Shown here: positions 24,971-25,162 of the stretch, one piece after another
Layout: each line of letters begins with the position of its first letter
How positions within the stretch are numbered: the stretch's first letter is position 1
Assembly (NCBI GenBank): GCA_937860195.1
Contig: CALMBN010000094.1
Location: 1 to 25,162, forward strand
Origin: an uncultured Novosphingobium sp.
GTDB lineage: Bacteria; Pseudomonadota; Alphaproteobacteria; Sphingomonadales; Sphingomonadaceae
DNA length: 25,162 bases
Direction of reading: 5' to 3'
Made by a program: the position numbers and the translations under genes
Notes under the pieces: model-generated
The model's database searches: none
What the model was told of the DNA's origin: nothing
The model's input: only the letters and a program-made list of their open reading frames with translations

Positions 24971-25162
24971 GTGAGCCGCGTCATGACGTCGGCGAGGCCC
25001 ATGACGGCCAGATCGTTGTTGCGCACGTGGCTCAGCTCGTGCGCCAGCACGCCGCCGAGCTCGCGCGGTACCCCGTGTGCGCGGCGGTCGAGCTGCCGGC
25101 CTGAAGAAGTGAAGCGGGTCGCCGACCCCGTGGCCGGCGACCCGCGCTGCTGAAGCGGACGC
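24935..25162 (-). pseudogene. M48-family metallopeptidase fragment (HtpX-like), cut at both ends
   Basis: On the minus strand the frame is open from the window end. It reads PRELGGVLAHELSHVRNNDL (HELSH is the zinc-binding HExxH motif), then AVMGLADVMTRLTQ and a hydrophobic stretch beginning IFPWIAIVLA. This matches the active-site helix and following membrane helix of HtpX-type M48 peptidases. Upstream residues look less like the family, and beyond about 24935 the frame becomes antisense of the neighbouring small gene. Only about 50 residues are convincingly peptidase. The coordinates of the inner edge are approximate. Confidence 0.6.
25114..25145. repeat. Perfect 11-base inverted repeat near the window end
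   Basis: GCGGGTCGCCG (25114-25124) and CGGCGACCCGC (25135-25145) are exact inverted copies around a 10-base loop. No T-run follows on either strand. It lies within the open frame upstream of the M48 motif, which adds to the doubt about the sequence at this end. Confidence 0.6.

Noticed and set aside
1..25162. CRISPR arrays, tRNA or rRNA genes, intact insertion sequences or prophage genes
   Set aside because: I saw no regularly spaced repeats, cloverleaf-like sequence, rRNA sequence, transposase or phage protein anywhere in the window.

Overview
This window looks like a piece of chromosome from an aerobic, GC-rich alphaproteobacterium, most likely a sphingomonad (Novosphingobium/Sphingopyxis/Sphingomonas type). 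The reasons are a large TonB-dependent receptor with an EIVVTAQKR box, a C4-pathway HemA whose PLP lysine falls at residue 248, a System I cytochrome c maturation block, and a CTTCGACAAGCTCAG-type inverted repeat of the kind I associate with sphingomonad genomes. This is inference; no rRNA or other marker is present. Both window ends cut through genes.

Layout. (1) 1-5861, plus strand: the end of an outer-membrane beta-barrel protein, then ccmF-ccmG-ccmH and a 63-aa stub of ccmI, all overlapping, then hemA 14 bases later. This is a cytochrome c/heme block. (2) 5926-12087, minus strand: six tightly coupled genes, listed in transcription order: a GH31 sulfoquinovosidase, a LacI-type regulator, an aldo/keto reductase, an SsuD-type FMNH2-dependent monooxygenase, a flavodoxin-fold FMN reductase, and a RibB-like protein that has lost its metal ligands. 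(3) 12290-16018, plus strand, divergent from block 2: a TonB-dependent receptor with its own terminator, then an MFS transporter of anion:cation symporter character. (4) 15-19 kb: an SDR (minus) divergent from a coupled pair of acyl-CoA dehydrogenases (plus), with two palindromes between them. (5) 19.3-22.0 kb, minus: thrS followed by a TauE/SafE-type sulfite exporter. (6) 22.1-25.2 kb: a long inverted-repeat element, a Tat-type PhoD phosphatase (minus), an alpha/beta hydrolase (plus), then a small gene that runs head-on into an M48 peptidase fragment at the window end. That junction looks like a rearrangement or an assembly chimera.

How the genes work together. Blocks 2 and 3 form a near-complete oxidative sulfoquinovose pathway (sulfo-SMO type). 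The receptor and MFS transporter would import sulfoquinovosyl glycerol or similar glycosides from plant/algal sulfolipid. The sulfoquinovosidase releases sulfoquinovose. The monooxygenase and its FMN reductase break the C-S bond to give 6-oxo-glucose and sulfite. The aldo/keto reductase makes glucose. The LacI protein would control both divergent units through a palindrome at 12209-12225. TauE/SafE, a few kb away, could export the sulfite. The assignment rests on a full set of sulfoquinovosidase specificity residues (K245, E270, R283, W286, Y492, with catalytic D389 and D456).

The most novel point is the sixth gene of the operon. It is a RibB (3,4-dihydroxy-2-butanone-4-phosphate synthase) homologue in which the residues matching E. 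coli E38, H153 and E174 are L25, A142 and A163. It is therefore probably not a riboflavin enzyme but a repurposed fold attached to a flavin-dependent sugar-sulfonate pathway.
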